NCBI RefSeq assembly: GCF_016735115.1
Contig: NZ_JAERQJ010000007.1
Coordinates: 124,001-188,000, forward strand
From: Aquimarina mytili
GTDB lineage: Bacteria; Bacteroidota; Bacteroidia; Flavobacteriales; Flavobacteriaceae
Reading direction: 5' to 3'
Length of the DNA: 64,000 nt
Part shown: positions 8,878 through 17,347 of the stretch, one piece after another
Position numbering within the stretch: the stretch's first letter is position 1
How the letters are laid out: the number at the start of each line of letters is the position of its first letter
Notes under the pieces: model-generated
What the model saw: only the letters and a program-made list of their open reading frames with translations
Told to the model about the DNA's origin: nothing
Database searches by the model: none
Translations under genes and position numbers: made by a program

Positions 8878-9564
8878 ATGATGGAAAAAAATGTTAGGAA
8901 AATGAAGAATTGGATACTAGTTTTTTTTATTGCTATAGGCGTAATGTTCATTTCTTGTCAAGAGGAGGAAAGAGAACTTATCGACCCCAATGTTGATAAT
9001 ACTATCCCTAGAAACTCTCAATTAGCTAGTCTAATGAAGAGCGTAGTCACGCATGATGGTTCTTTTGACGATATTGTAGATCAAGGTCATTGTTTTAGTA
9101 TCAAATTGCCGTATCGCATTTTGCTTAACGGTGAAGAAGTATTGATTAGTAGTTCTGCTGATTATCAAAGAATCTCTGTAACAGATATTGTCGAAATTCA
9201 ATTTCCTGTAATTATTGTTGAATCCAATCATCATGAAAACCTAGTTGAAAATATAACAGAGCTTGAAGGTTTTATAAATAATTGTATACCTAATGATGAT
9301 GATATAGAGTGTATTGATTTTGTTTATCCCATATTGCTTTCAACATTTGATAGCAATTCAAATCGATTTGAAACGATTGAGATTGGTCATGATTCTCAAA
9401 TGTTCAATTTTATGTCTGGTATTAATGAAACTACTTCTATAAGTATAAATTATCCTATAAAATTAGTATTGCACAATGGTGTCGGTGTAGCGGCACAACA
9501 TAATACTGAATTGTTAAACGAAATTATCGATGCAGCTTCAATATGCGATGAGAATGATGGTTAA
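8878..9564 (+). CDS. Repeat-containing hypothetical lipoprotein
   Basis: A 228-residue exported lipoprotein (KNWILVFFIAIGVMFISCQEEE, lipid Cys about residue 27). The start could be 8878, 8881 or 8902; all give a usable signal. The mature part seems to hold three or four degenerate beta-rich repeats. Each has a P-x-x-I/V core followed by a turn and a short helix: LPYRILLNGEEV, FPVIIVESN, VYPILLSTFDSN, and INYPIKLVLHNG, the latter ending in ELLNEII. I do not recognise a named family. It is divergent from the ECF sigma/FecR/TonB cassette and precedes two fasciclin lipoprotein genes, with a strong terminator after it. It is probably a surface protein of the same region. Confidence 0.7.
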   Translation: MMEKNVRKMKNWILVFFIAIGVMFISCQEEERELIDPNVDNTIPRNSQLASLMKSVVTHDGSFDDIVDQGHCFSIKLPYRILLNGEEVLISSSADYQRISVTDIVEIQFPVIIVESNHHENLVENITELEGFINNCIPNDDDIECIDFVYPILLSTFDSNSNRFETIEIGHDSQMFNFMSGINETTSISINYPIKLVLHNGVGVAAQHNTELLNEIIDAASICDENDG

Positions 9565-9587
9565 TGCTCTGAAAATAAACGTACTTT

Positions 9588-9611
9588 AACCGCCGATTGG
9601 CGGTTTTTTTT
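9588..9611 (+). terminator. Rho-independent terminator after the repeat lipoprotein
   Basis: AACCGCC-GATT-GGCGGTT is a perfect 7 bp stem directly followed by a T-run. It separates the 8878 gene from the FAS1 gene at 9730. Confidence 0.9.
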
Positions 9612-9729
9612 GTTTAACCATTGTTTGGATTTTGTTAAACAAAAAGTTAAAATAATGCTAAAGTCATTTTTGAGGGTTAGAGTTTTCTTTTATGAATTGT
9701 TTAATCATCAAACAATAAATTTAAAAACC

Positions 9730-11076
9730 ATGAAAATTAAAAATTTCTTTAAAGTAATATTGATTACAGTATTTGTAGCCACAACGTATTCGTGTAGTGA
9801 TGATGATGATACAACTTTTCCCCCAGTATCAGAGACTATAGCAGATTTTGTAGCTGCAAATCCAGATTATAGCTCACTTTTAGCAGCTTTAGAAAGAGCA
9901 GATTTAGTTACAACTCTATCCGGACAAGGAAGTTTCACTGTTTTTGCACCTGATAATGCTGCTTTTGAAGAATTCTTAAACGGAGCTGCATTAACTGATG
10001 TTCCAGTAGAAGATTTGAGAGCTGTATTATTAAATCATGTATTAGGGGCAGAAGTAACTTCGGGCCAAATTACAACGGGATATCAAACCAATTTAGCAGA
10101 GTTTAGTTCGTACATTGATAAAACCGGAGATGCTGTAACTATTAATGGAGCCTCCAGAGTAACAGTTGCTGACATAGATCGATCAAATGGAGTAATACAT
10201 GCCATTGATAAGGTTATTGGGATACCAACCATGTTGGATTTTGTGACATTAGACCCAAATTTATCATCTCTAGCATCAGTAGCGTCAACAAATAGTAATG
10301 ATGTAGTAGTAGCTACTTTAGGAAATGAAGAAGCTGATTTGACATTGTTAGCTCCGGATAATGCTGCATTTACTGCATTGGGTGATGTATCCGGATTATC
10401 ATCAACTGAAATAGAACAAATTTTATTGAATCATGCAATTTCTGGAAGTCTTCTTTCAACCGCTTTATCAACTAGCTATGGAAGCACACTAGCTTCATAT
10501 GGTATGCCTTCAAATGGAATTAATTTAAGTATTTATATTAATACTGATGATGGAGTATCTTTTAACGGGATTTCTGATGTAACTACAGCAGATATAAGAG
10601 CCGTTAATGGTGTGATCCATATTGTTGATGCTGTAATTACTTTACCAGATGTAACAACATTTGCCACTGCAGATCCAACATTTTCTACGCTGGCAACGGC
10701 ATTAGGAGATGCGAGTTTGGTATTAGCATTACAAGCCGAAAATGGATCAGGAACACCAACGGCACCATTTACTATTTTTGCTCCTACTAATGCTGCATTT
10801 ACTGCTTTAGGTGACTTACCTACTGGTAATGCATTAACTAATGTATTAACATATCATGTTATCGAGAACAATAATGTAAGATCTACGGGCTTAGCTGCTG
10901 TAGCTGGAGCCGTTGAAACGGTTAATGGAGCTGATGTTACAATCACCGCAGATCCAGCAACTGTAGAAGGAGGAGGAAATGAAGGTAATGCTAGTAATAT
11001 TATTGTTGTTGATGTTCAGGCTTCTAATGGCGTAATTCATGCCATAGACCGTGTGCTATTACCACCAGTTTTATAA
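9730..11076 (+). CDS. Fasciclin (FAS1) lipoprotein with three FAS1 domains
   Basis: A 448-residue lipoprotein. The start at 9730 (MKIKNFFKVIL) is chosen because it gives a clean lipoprotein signal ending in TTYSCSDDDD; the frame is open further upstream but without a signal. Three FAS1 domains follow (about 35-160, 165-300 and 305-448). Each shows the family pattern FTVFAPxNAAFxxL and NGVIHxIDxVxxxP. FAS1 domains serve in adhesion and surface protein contacts. The C-terminal domain has a small Gly/Asn-rich insertion (VEGGGNEGNAS). It is followed by a hairpin and a second FAS1 gene, and likely sits on the cell surface. Confidence 0.92.
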   Translation: MKIKNFFKVILITVFVATTYSCSDDDDTTFPPVSETIADFVAANPDYSSLLAALERADLVTTLSGQGSFTVFAPDNAAFEEFLNGAALTDVPVEDLRAVLLNHVLGAEVTSGQITTGYQTNLAEFSSYIDKTGDAVTINGASRVTVADIDRSNGVIHAIDKVIGIPTMLDFVTLDPNLSSLASVASTNSNDVVVATLGNEEADLTLLAPDNAAFTALGDVSGLSSTEIEQILLNHAISGSLLSTALSTSYGSTLASYGMPSNGINLSIYINTDDGVSFNGISDVTTADIRAVNGVIHIVDAVITLPDVTTFATADPTFSTLATALGDASLVLALQAENGSGTPTAPFTIFAPTNAAFTALGDLPTGNALTNVLTYHVIENNNVRSTGLAAVAGAVETVNGADVTITADPATVEGGGNEGNASNIIVVDVQASNGVIHAIDRVLLPPVL

Positions 11077-11085
11077 AATTTTTAT

Positions 11086-11128
11086 AACCCACGACCGTCT
11101 TTTCACAATACAGACGGTCTGGGTTTTC
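11086..11128 (+). terminator. Terminator-like hairpin between the two FAS1 genes
   Basis: The left arm AACCCACGACCGTCT pairs with AGACGGTCTGGGTT with one bulged base, and the stem runs into TTTTC. It may reduce read-through from the first FAS1 gene into the second. Confidence 0.7.
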
Positions 11129-11167
11129 TTCACAAATCTTAACATACTAACTTTAAAATTTATTACA

Positions 11168-12958
11168 ATGAAAACACTAATCAAAAGATTAATGGTACCC
11201 GTCTTGTGCCTAATTTTAACAAACCTATTTGTAGCTTGCCAAAATGATGATGGTTTTCAACCTCAACAAGCACAGGAGTTTGTGGAGTTTGAAGAGTCTA
11301 AAATCATAAGTTTTGACGCTATCGAAGAAATGACCCAAAATATTATTGAAGGCGAACTTACTGTAGAAGAAGGTAAAGCTTCTACGACTAGTAGTAAAAC
11401 ATTTGGTATTAGCCGAGAAAAAAGAGTTTTTGATTTTTCGGCAGAGGTTAGTACTGGTGCTGGTGCCGGAGCTATAATAACAGGGGAGCTAAAGCTTAAT
11501 TTTACATTATATCATGCTAGCTTTACTATTGTTAGAGGTAATCTTACGTTGCCAGATGGTACTAAAGCAAGAGCAAGAGGGGCTATCGTAAGCGATGGTA
11601 AAGTATATTTAATTATAAATCCACCGGGTAGAGATCTTATCTTTGGTATTGGTAGAGTAGGTGATAATGGAGATATAGAAGGTAGTTTTAGATTGTTTAC
11701 ATCAGGAGGAGTTGGTAGAGGAATCTGGAATGCAGTATTAACAGAGGTTACATTTCCAGACAAAACAATTGTGGAGTTAGCCGTTGAAGATGGTCGATTT
11801 ACCACCTTGGTGGGAGCCTTACAAGCTACCGATCTTGTAGGCGCTTTATCTGGAGATGGACCATTTACAGTATTCGCTCCTACAGATGAAGCCTTTGCTG
11901 CTCTTGATGAAATCCCAAGTGGTGATACACTTAAAGATATTTTATTGTATCACGTAGCTAGTGGTAGATTAAATACAGCTGAACTGCTTGCACAAGAAAT
12001 TGTGACTACACTGCAAGGAGAAGATGTAAAAGTTAGTCTTAATAGCGATAATGAAATTGTAATAAATGATACGGTTAAGCTACTTTCTGCAAATATTGGA
12101 GGATCAAATGGAATACTACAGGTAATTGATGCAGTTTTACTGCCGCCATCATTTCAACCTTTACCATCAATAGTAGAAATAGCAGTAAATACGCCAGATC
12201 TATCAACTCTGGTTGGTGCTCTTCAAGCAGCAGATTTGGTTGATGCGCTTAGTGGCGATGGGCCTTTTACAGTTTTCGCACCGACTAATGCAGCCTTCGA
12301 TGCTTTGGACGCAATCCCAAGTGGAGATGCATTGAAAGAAGTATTGTTATATCATGTGGCTTCCGGTAAATTTACGGCAGAAGATCTTCTGGAAAAACAA
12401 ACCGTTACTACATTACAAGGTGATGAAGTTACTATTCAAGCTGATGAAGAGGGTAATGTGTTTCTTAACGAGACTATAAAAGTGGCAATAGCCGATATTC
12501 CGGCTTCAAATGGTATTATACATGTTATTGAAGGAGTATTATTACCTCCTGCAGATTTACAATCCATAGTAGAGATAGCGGTAAACACTCCAGAACTATC
12601 TACTCTTGTTGGCGCATTGCAGGCAGCAGATTTGGTTGATGCACTTAGCGGCGATGGACCTTTCACAGTTTTCGCACCAACCAATGCTGCCTTCGATGCT
12701 TTGGATGCAATTCCGAGTGGAGATGCGCTAAAAGAAGTGTTATTGTATCATGTAGCATCGGGTAAGTTTAATGCCGATGATTTATTAACGAAAGAAACCG
12801 TAACTACGCTACAAGGAGAGCAAGTAACTATCGAAATGTTTGATGGAGAAGTTATTTTGAATGAGAGTATAAGAGTTGCTTTGGCAAATGTTGAAGCTTC
12901 AAATGGTATCGTACATGTTATAGAAGGTGTATTGATCCCACCATCGTTATTACATTAG
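11168..12958 (+). CDS. Fasciclin (FAS1) lipoprotein with unique N-terminal domain and three FAS1 repeats
   Basis: A 596-residue lipoprotein. The start at 11168 gives the signal peptide (MKTLIKRLMVPVLCLILT, lipobox FVAC). Residues about 60-195 form a unique, beta-rich Gly-containing region that I do not recognise. Three FAS1 domains follow (about 200-332, 334-460 and 464-596). Domains 2 and 3 are almost the same in protein sequence (for example ALQAADLVDALSGDGPFTVF in both) while their codons differ at many third positions, so the duplication is not recent and the sequence is under constraint. Its role is probably in surface adhesion or matrix. A terminator hairpin follows at 12987. Confidence 0.9.
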   Translation: MKTLIKRLMVPVLCLILTNLFVACQNDDGFQPQQAQEFVEFEESKIISFDAIEEMTQNIIEGELTVEEGKASTTSSKTFGISREKRVFDFSAEVSTGAGAGAIITGELKLNFTLYHASFTIVRGNLTLPDGTKARARGAIVSDGKVYLIINPPGRDLIFGIGRVGDNGDIEGSFRLFTSGGVGRGIWNAVLTEVTFPDKTIVELAVEDGRFTTLVGALQATDLVGALSGDGPFTVFAPTDEAFAALDEIPSGDTLKDILLYHVASGRLNTAELLAQEIVTTLQGEDVKVSLNSDNEIVINDTVKLLSANIGGSNGILQVIDAVLLPPSFQPLPSIVEIAVNTPDLSTLVGALQAADLVDALSGDGPFTVFAPTNAAFDALDAIPSGDALKEVLLYHVASGKFTAEDLLEKQTVTTLQGDEVTIQADEEGNVFLNETIKVAIADIPASNGIIHVIEGVLLPPADLQSIVEIAVNTPELSTLVGALQAADLVDALSGDGPFTVFAPTNAAFDALDAIPSGDALKEVLLYHVASGKFNADDLLTKETVTTLQGEQVTIEMFDGEVILNESIRVALANVEASNGIVHVIEGVLIPPSLLH

Positions 12959-12986
12959 TATTTTTAGAGCTAAATGTATATTTATG

Positions 12987-13032
12987 GCGACTATAAAGAG
13001 TGTAAATCACATCTCTTTGTAGTCGCTTTTTT
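12987..13032 (+). terminator. Rho-independent terminator after the second FAS1 gene
   Basis: A 14 bp stem with one G-T pair (GCGACTATAAAGAG with CTCTTTGTAGTCGC), followed by six T. Confidence 0.9.
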
Positions 13033-13106
13033 CTGTCATTACTTCAAATCATACATATCTCGATTAATTCTGTAATTCCATACTTTATTTATACATCACA
13101 AATCCT

Positions 13107-13114
13107 TAAATTTG
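13107..13114 (+). promoter_or_regulatory. Bacteroidota -7 promoter element for ffh
   Basis: TAAATTTG matches TAnnTTTG and lies 46 bp before the ffh ATG. Confidence 0.6.
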
Positions 13115-13159
13115 CACTTCTCTATCGCAAAAGATAGACTTTCAAAATAGAAGAAATAT

Positions 13160-14488
13160 ATGTTTGATAATTTAAGTGATAAGTTAGATAAGGCCTTACA
13201 TGTTTTAAAAGGGCATGGTCAGATTACCGAAATAAATGTTGCCGAAACACTTAAGGAAGTACGACGAGCATTAGTTGATGCTGATGTAAATTATAAAATC
13301 GCTAAAGATTTTACGGCAAGAGTAAAAGAAAAAGCATTAGGGCAAAATGTATTAAAAAGCCTTAAGCCAGGTCAATTGATGGTGAAATTGGTTAAAGATG
13401 AGTTAACCGAGTTGATGGGTGGAGATGTAGCAGGTGTTAATTTGTCTGGAAATCCTTCGGTGATTTTAATGTCTGGTCTTCAAGGTTCTGGTAAAACTAC
13501 TTTTTCAGGAAAACTTGCTAACTTTCTTAAAAATAAAAAAACAAAGAAACCATTACTCGTTGCTTGTGATGTATATAGACCTGCGGCAATTGATCAGTTG
13601 CATGTAGTTGGTGAGCAGATTAATGTAGAGGTTTTTAGTGATAGAGGAAATGAGGATCCTGTAGCTATTGCCAAAGCAGGTGTAGCCCATGCAAAAGCAA
13701 ATGGATATAATGTAGTGATTATCGATACGGCTGGTCGTTTAGCAGTTGATGAAGCGATGATGACCGAAATTGCGAATATTCATAAAGCCGTTACTCCAGA
13801 TGAAACCTTGTTTGTAGTAGATTCTATGACTGGGCAGGATGCTGTAAATACAGCAAAGGCATTTAACGATGTGCTTAATTTTGATGGGGTTATCCTTACA
13901 AAACTTGATGGAGATACACGAGGTGGTGCTGCGATATCAATTAAGTCTGTAGTTAATAAGCCTATTAAGTTTATCGGTACGGGTGAAAAAATGGAAGCTA
14001 TTGATGTGTTCTATCCTTCTCGTATGGCCGATCGTATACTTGGGATGGGAGATGTTGTTTCTCTTGTTGAGCGTGCACAAGAACAATTTGATGAAGAAGA
14101 AGCTAGAAAACTTCAGAAAAAAATTGCTAAGAATCAGTTTGGTTTTGATGATTTCTTGAAACAAATTCAGCAGATCAAAAAGATGGGTAATATGAAAGAT
14201 CTTGTCGGAATGATCCCTGGAGCAGGAAAAATGATGAAAAATATGGATATAGACGATGATGCCTTTAAACATATTGAAGCAATCATACATTCTATGACTC
14301 CTGCAGAGCGAGCAAAACCGCAAATTATCAATGCAAGTAGGAAAAAGCGTATAGGTAAAGGTTCAGGAACATCGATCCAACAAGTAAACCAACTGCTTAA
14401 ACAATTTGATCAAATGAGTAAAATGATGAAGATGATGCAAGGCGGAGGCGGTAAAAGAATGATGCAGATGATGGGTAAAATGAGATAA
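13160..14488 (+). CDS. ffh: Signal recognition particle protein Ffh (SRP54)
   Basis: A 442-residue SRP GTPase that binds signal sequences and 4.5S RNA and targets ribosomes to the membrane through FtsY. The N domain is at about 1-85. The G domain has the P-loop GLQGSGKTT (about 105-113), DTAGR and TKLDGD motifs. The M domain (about 300-442) is rich in Met and ends with runs such as QMSKMMKMMQGGGGKRMMQM, as expected for the signal-peptide groove. Its length is normal. It has its own promoter and lies 44 bp before folD. Confidence 0.98.
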   Translation: MFDNLSDKLDKALHVLKGHGQITEINVAETLKEVRRALVDADVNYKIAKDFTARVKEKALGQNVLKSLKPGQLMVKLVKDELTELMGGDVAGVNLSGNPSVILMSGLQGSGKTTFSGKLANFLKNKKTKKPLLVACDVYRPAAIDQLHVVGEQINVEVFSDRGNEDPVAIAKAGVAHAKANGYNVVIIDTAGRLAVDEAMMTEIANIHKAVTPDETLFVVDSMTGQDAVNTAKAFNDVLNFDGVILTKLDGDTRGGAAISIKSVVNKPIKFIGTGEKMEAIDVFYPSRMADRILGMGDVVSLVERAQEQFDEEEARKLQKKIAKNQFGFDDFLKQIQQIKKMGNMKDLVGMIPGAGKMMKNMDIDDDAFKHIEAIIHSMTPAERAKPQIINASRKKRIGKGSGTSIQQVNQLLKQFDQMSKMMKMMQGGGGKRMMQMMGKMR

Positions 14489-14532
14489 CAAACACATAAA
14501 TTTTAAACTTTTATTAAGCACAATTAGGGGGA

Positions 14533-15420
14533 ATGGAAATATTAGACGGAAAAAAAGTAAGCAACGACATTAAAGATGAAATTGCTGCCGAAGTTCTTAA
14601 AATGAAAGAACGTGGTGAGAAAGTACCACATTTAGCAGCAGTTTTAGTAGGTAATGACGGAGCTAGTTTAACGTATGTTGGTAGCAAGGTTAGAGCTTGC
14701 GAGCGCATAGGTTTTGAATCTACTTTGGTAAAAATGCCAAGTACAACTAGTGAAATAGAACTGTTAGCAAAAATCAAAGAACTTAATGAAAACGATGATA
14801 TTGATGGTTTTATAGTTCAGTTGCCATTACCTCCTCAAATTGATACCCAAAAAGTATTATTAGCTGTTGATCCAGATAAAGATGTAGATGGTTTTCATCC
14901 AATGAATTTTGGTAAAATGGCATTAGATATGTCTACTTTTATCCCGGCGACTCCTTTTGGTATTTTAGAATTATTAGAACGATATAATGTAGATACTAAA
15001 GGGAAGCATACCGTAGTTATAGGTAGAAGTCATATTGTAGGGCGACCTATGAGTATATTGATGGGTAGAAAAGGATGGCCCGGTAACTCTACGGTTACAT
15101 TAACCCATAGTCATACCAAAAATATTACCCAGATTATTTCTCAGGCCGACATTGTTATTTCTGCACTAGGAGTACCTAATTTCCTGAAAGCCGAAATGGT
15201 AAAAGATGATGCGGTTGTTATTGATGTTGGTATTACCAGGGTAACAGATGAGTCTAGACCCAAAGGATATAAAATTGTAGGGGATGTAGATTTTGATAAT
15301 GTAAGTAAGAAAGCATCGTTTATTACACCAGTACCTGGTGGAGTGGGGCCAATGACCATAGCTATGCTGCTTAAGAATACATTATTAGCAAGAGAAAGAC
15401 ACCGTAGCAGTTCTAAATAA
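14533..15420 (+). CDS. folD: Bifunctional methylenetetrahydrofolate dehydrogenase / methenyltetrahydrofolate cyclohydrolase
   Basis: A 295-residue FolD that interconverts 5,10-methylene-THF and 10-formyl-THF in cytoplasmic one-carbon metabolism. The catalytic YxxxK motif is at Y48/K52 (TYVGSKVRAC). The conserved segments VQLPLPPQI, DVDGFHPMNFGKM, VIGRSHIVGRP and PVPGGVGPMTIAML are present. The upstream sequence contains AGGGGGA directly before the ATG, an unusually strong Shine-Dalgarno-like stretch for this genome. It is co-directional with ffh (44 bp gap). A strong terminator follows at 15454. Confidence 0.98.
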   Translation: MEILDGKKVSNDIKDEIAAEVLKMKERGEKVPHLAAVLVGNDGASLTYVGSKVRACERIGFESTLVKMPSTTSEIELLAKIKELNENDDIDGFIVQLPLPPQIDTQKVLLAVDPDKDVDGFHPMNFGKMALDMSTFIPATPFGILELLERYNVDTKGKHTVVIGRSHIVGRPMSILMGRKGWPGNSTVTLTHSHTKNITQIISQADIVISALGVPNFLKAEMVKDDAVVIDVGITRVTDESRPKGYKIVGDVDFDNVSKKASFITPVPGGVGPMTIAMLLKNTLLARERHRSSSK

Positions 15421-15453
15421 AATACAACACAACGAACAAAATAATATTCTTGA

Positions 15454-15495
15454 AATAAAATACCCCTAGAAATTAATTTCTAGGGGTATTTTATT
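15454..15495 (+). terminator. Perfect terminator hairpin after folD
   Basis: A 21 bp inverted repeat with almost no loop (arms 15454-15474 and 15475-15495; core ACCCCTAG/CTAGGGGT). It has T-rich flanks on the right arm and A-rich on the left, so it may work in both directions. Confidence 0.85.
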
Positions 15496-15561
15496 AGTAG
15501 TAAAGACCTTTTAAATAAACCTATGGGTTCAAAACGGCCTTGATATACATAAACCAAAAAG

Positions 15562-15588
15562 GCTAGGACATCTGTCCTAGCGTTTTTG
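15562..15588 (-). terminator. Bidirectional terminator between folD and the SH3-domain gene
   Basis: GCTAGGACA-TC-TGTCCTAGC forms a 9 bp stem with an A-run on the left and a T-run on the right. It lies 48 bp beyond the stop codon of the minus-strand SH3 gene. Confidence 0.8.
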
Positions 15589-15635
15589 TTACATTTATAT
15601 TTTGGTGATTATAAATCGTATGTATTATTTTTATT

Positions 15636-16793
15636 CTAGTTTTCGTTAAATGCTTTAGCAGAAATATCATCGGCACCACCAGTACTATATCCACCAGCAC
15701 TTGGTTGTAGATCTAGCGTTAAGTTATACGATGGTACGTTAATTCCTTTAGAAGTTTTAACAGTATTAAAGTCTAGCACTTGAGGAGCTTTTTCATATAA
15801 GGCATTCTTAGTAAAAGTACCAAATTTCTTACCATTTTCAACAGTTTCTCTCCAGTCTTTACCGTAAGCGATCTTTAAGTAGTACTCACCTTCAGGTACG
15901 TTTCTGATAAATTGAGTAGTGCTGCTGTTGATATACGTAACACGAACTAACTCATCGTCAGATGCAGTTTTACCCATTTTGTACATTTTTACAACAACCT
16001 CAGTATTTTTACCTACTTTGATTTTTAGGTAGTTGTCTAATTTGTAATCAAACTTACCTTTAAAGTTGAAAGATTTTGGAGTAGCACCAGACTTATATGT
16101 CTTTTTCTCCCAGCTAGAATACTTATCCTCTCTAGTAACTGATATTGCAGTTGACTTAGGAGCACTTGTATTAGATGATGAACTAGAACCATAAGAAGGA
16201 GTAGTAGATTCTATAGGAGTAGAAGCATAGCTACTACCTTTAGCAGCTCTTCTGTTAGCTTCTTCTACAGCTCTTCTTGTTTCTTCAGCTTCTAGAGCAG
16301 CTCTTCTTGCGGCTGCATCTTTAGATTTTTTTGCAGCTTCAGCGTCTGCAATTGCTTTTGCAGCACTAGCTTCAGCTTCTCTTTGTAAACGCTCTGCGTC
16401 TGCAATAGCTCTTCTTGCAGCTTCTTCTGCTGCTCTTTTTGCAGCTTGTGCTTGTGCAATTGCTGCTTGTGCTGCCGCTTTAGCAGCTTCTCTTTTTGCT
16501 GCAGCTTCTTTTGCTGCTGCTTCTGCATCAGCAATTCTGCTATCTGCAGTTAATAGATTTGTAAGTACAAAACCGTTCATCTTTTTGAACTGGATTGCAC
16601 TCCAATCTCCGTAACCAGAACTGATTACGTATACCTGAGTTCCTTGAGGAACTTCGGCGATTGTGTTAAAGTTTAGACCTGGACCACTTCGAACTTCTAA
16701 TTTCTGTGCAGACATTAGATACTGCTCTGATTGAGCATGAGCAGTAGAGAAAGTAATCACCAAAAGCAGAATAAATGTAAAAATAGACTTCAT
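15636..16793 (-). CDS. Secreted SH3-domain protein with long Ala-rich coiled coil
   Basis: A 385-residue exported protein. The start at 16793 (MKSIFTFILLL) gives a normal signal peptide (cut after AHA). Residues 24-84 form a bacterial SH3-like domain (LEVRSGPGLNFNTIAEVPQG, GDWSAIQ). Residues about 86-185 are an uninterrupted, highly charged Ala/Glu/Lys/Arg helix with heptad-like spacing. A Ser/Thr linker (187-215) leads to a C-terminal domain (about 216-385) that I do not recognise. SH3_3 domains often bind peptidoglycan, so a periplasmic spacer or envelope tether is a fair guess. It is transcribed alone, with a terminator beyond its stop. Confidence 0.85.
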   Translation of the reverse strand: MKSIFTFILLLVITFSTAHAQSEQYLMSAQKLEVRSGPGLNFNTIAEVPQGTQVYVISSGYGDWSAIQFKKMNGFVLTNLLTADSRIADAEAAAKEAAAKREAAKAAAQAAIAQAQAAKRAAEEAARRAIADAERLQREAEASAAKAIADAEAAKKSKDAAARRAALEAEETRRAVEEANRRAAKGSSYASTPIESTTPSYGSSSSSNTSAPKSTAISVTREDKYSSWEKKTYKSGATPKSFNFKGKFDYKLDNYLKIKVGKNTEVVVKMYKMGKTASDDELVRVTYINSSTTQFIRNVPEGEYYLKIAYGKDWRETVENGKKFGTFTKNALYEKAPQVLDFNTVKTSKGINVPSYNLTLDLQPSAGGYSTGGADDISAKAFNEN

Positions 16794-17347
16794 ATCTCTT
16801 GTTTTTAAGTAGATTGGGTTATAATTTAAATTCAATATTATTAATTCTTAAAGTTTTTAATTAAAATTTTTTGCAAAATTTCTAATTTACCGTCAAAAAT
16901 TGCTTTTCAAAAAGGATGCCAAAAACATTTTCATGTCAATTTTATCGCTAATTCTGATTATTACTATTGTAGTAAAAAATCATAATATTTAAAAGAACAA
17001 TTTAGATGTTAATGATCTGTTTTTCAGTATCTTACAAAGAGTTTTCTTTAGTAAAACTTCAATATTTTTGATTAAAATACTGAAAAGAAAACCATTAAAT
17101 CAGATTCAAAAGTAGTGTTTTAATATTAAAAACACAACATGTTTTCATTTTATTTGCATAAAAATATTAATTTTTTTTCAAGATTTTGTGTTTTTCAACG
17201 ATTTTTTTGTGTATTACAACCGATTTCATCCCTGTTTTCTTTACCTGTAGTCGGTTTTGCAAATTCCGGGCTTTTGTGTAGCGTATATAGTGGTCCGGTA
17301 TTAAAAATGACTATTAATTTTTATGTATAAAGTAGAATGTAACTTTT
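16794..17347. other. AT-rich intergenic region, 554 bp
   Basis: This region lies between the SH3 gene and msrA, both on the minus strand. It is very AT-rich. A 63-codon plus-strand frame (17139-17330) is Phe-rich, lacks any domain and looks like chance. I see no RNA gene. It presumably holds the promoter of the SH3 gene and the downstream region of msrA. Confidence 0.5.

Noticed and set aside
13937..14323. 128-codon frame opposite ffh
   Set aside because: Lies inside the conserved ffh M domain; its sequence mirrors the Met/Lys-rich strand and has no recognisable domain.
17139..17330. 63-codon plus-strand frame in the gap upstream of the SH3 gene
   Set aside because: Phe-rich composition expected from an AT-rich spacer, no signal or domain and no promoter or start context.
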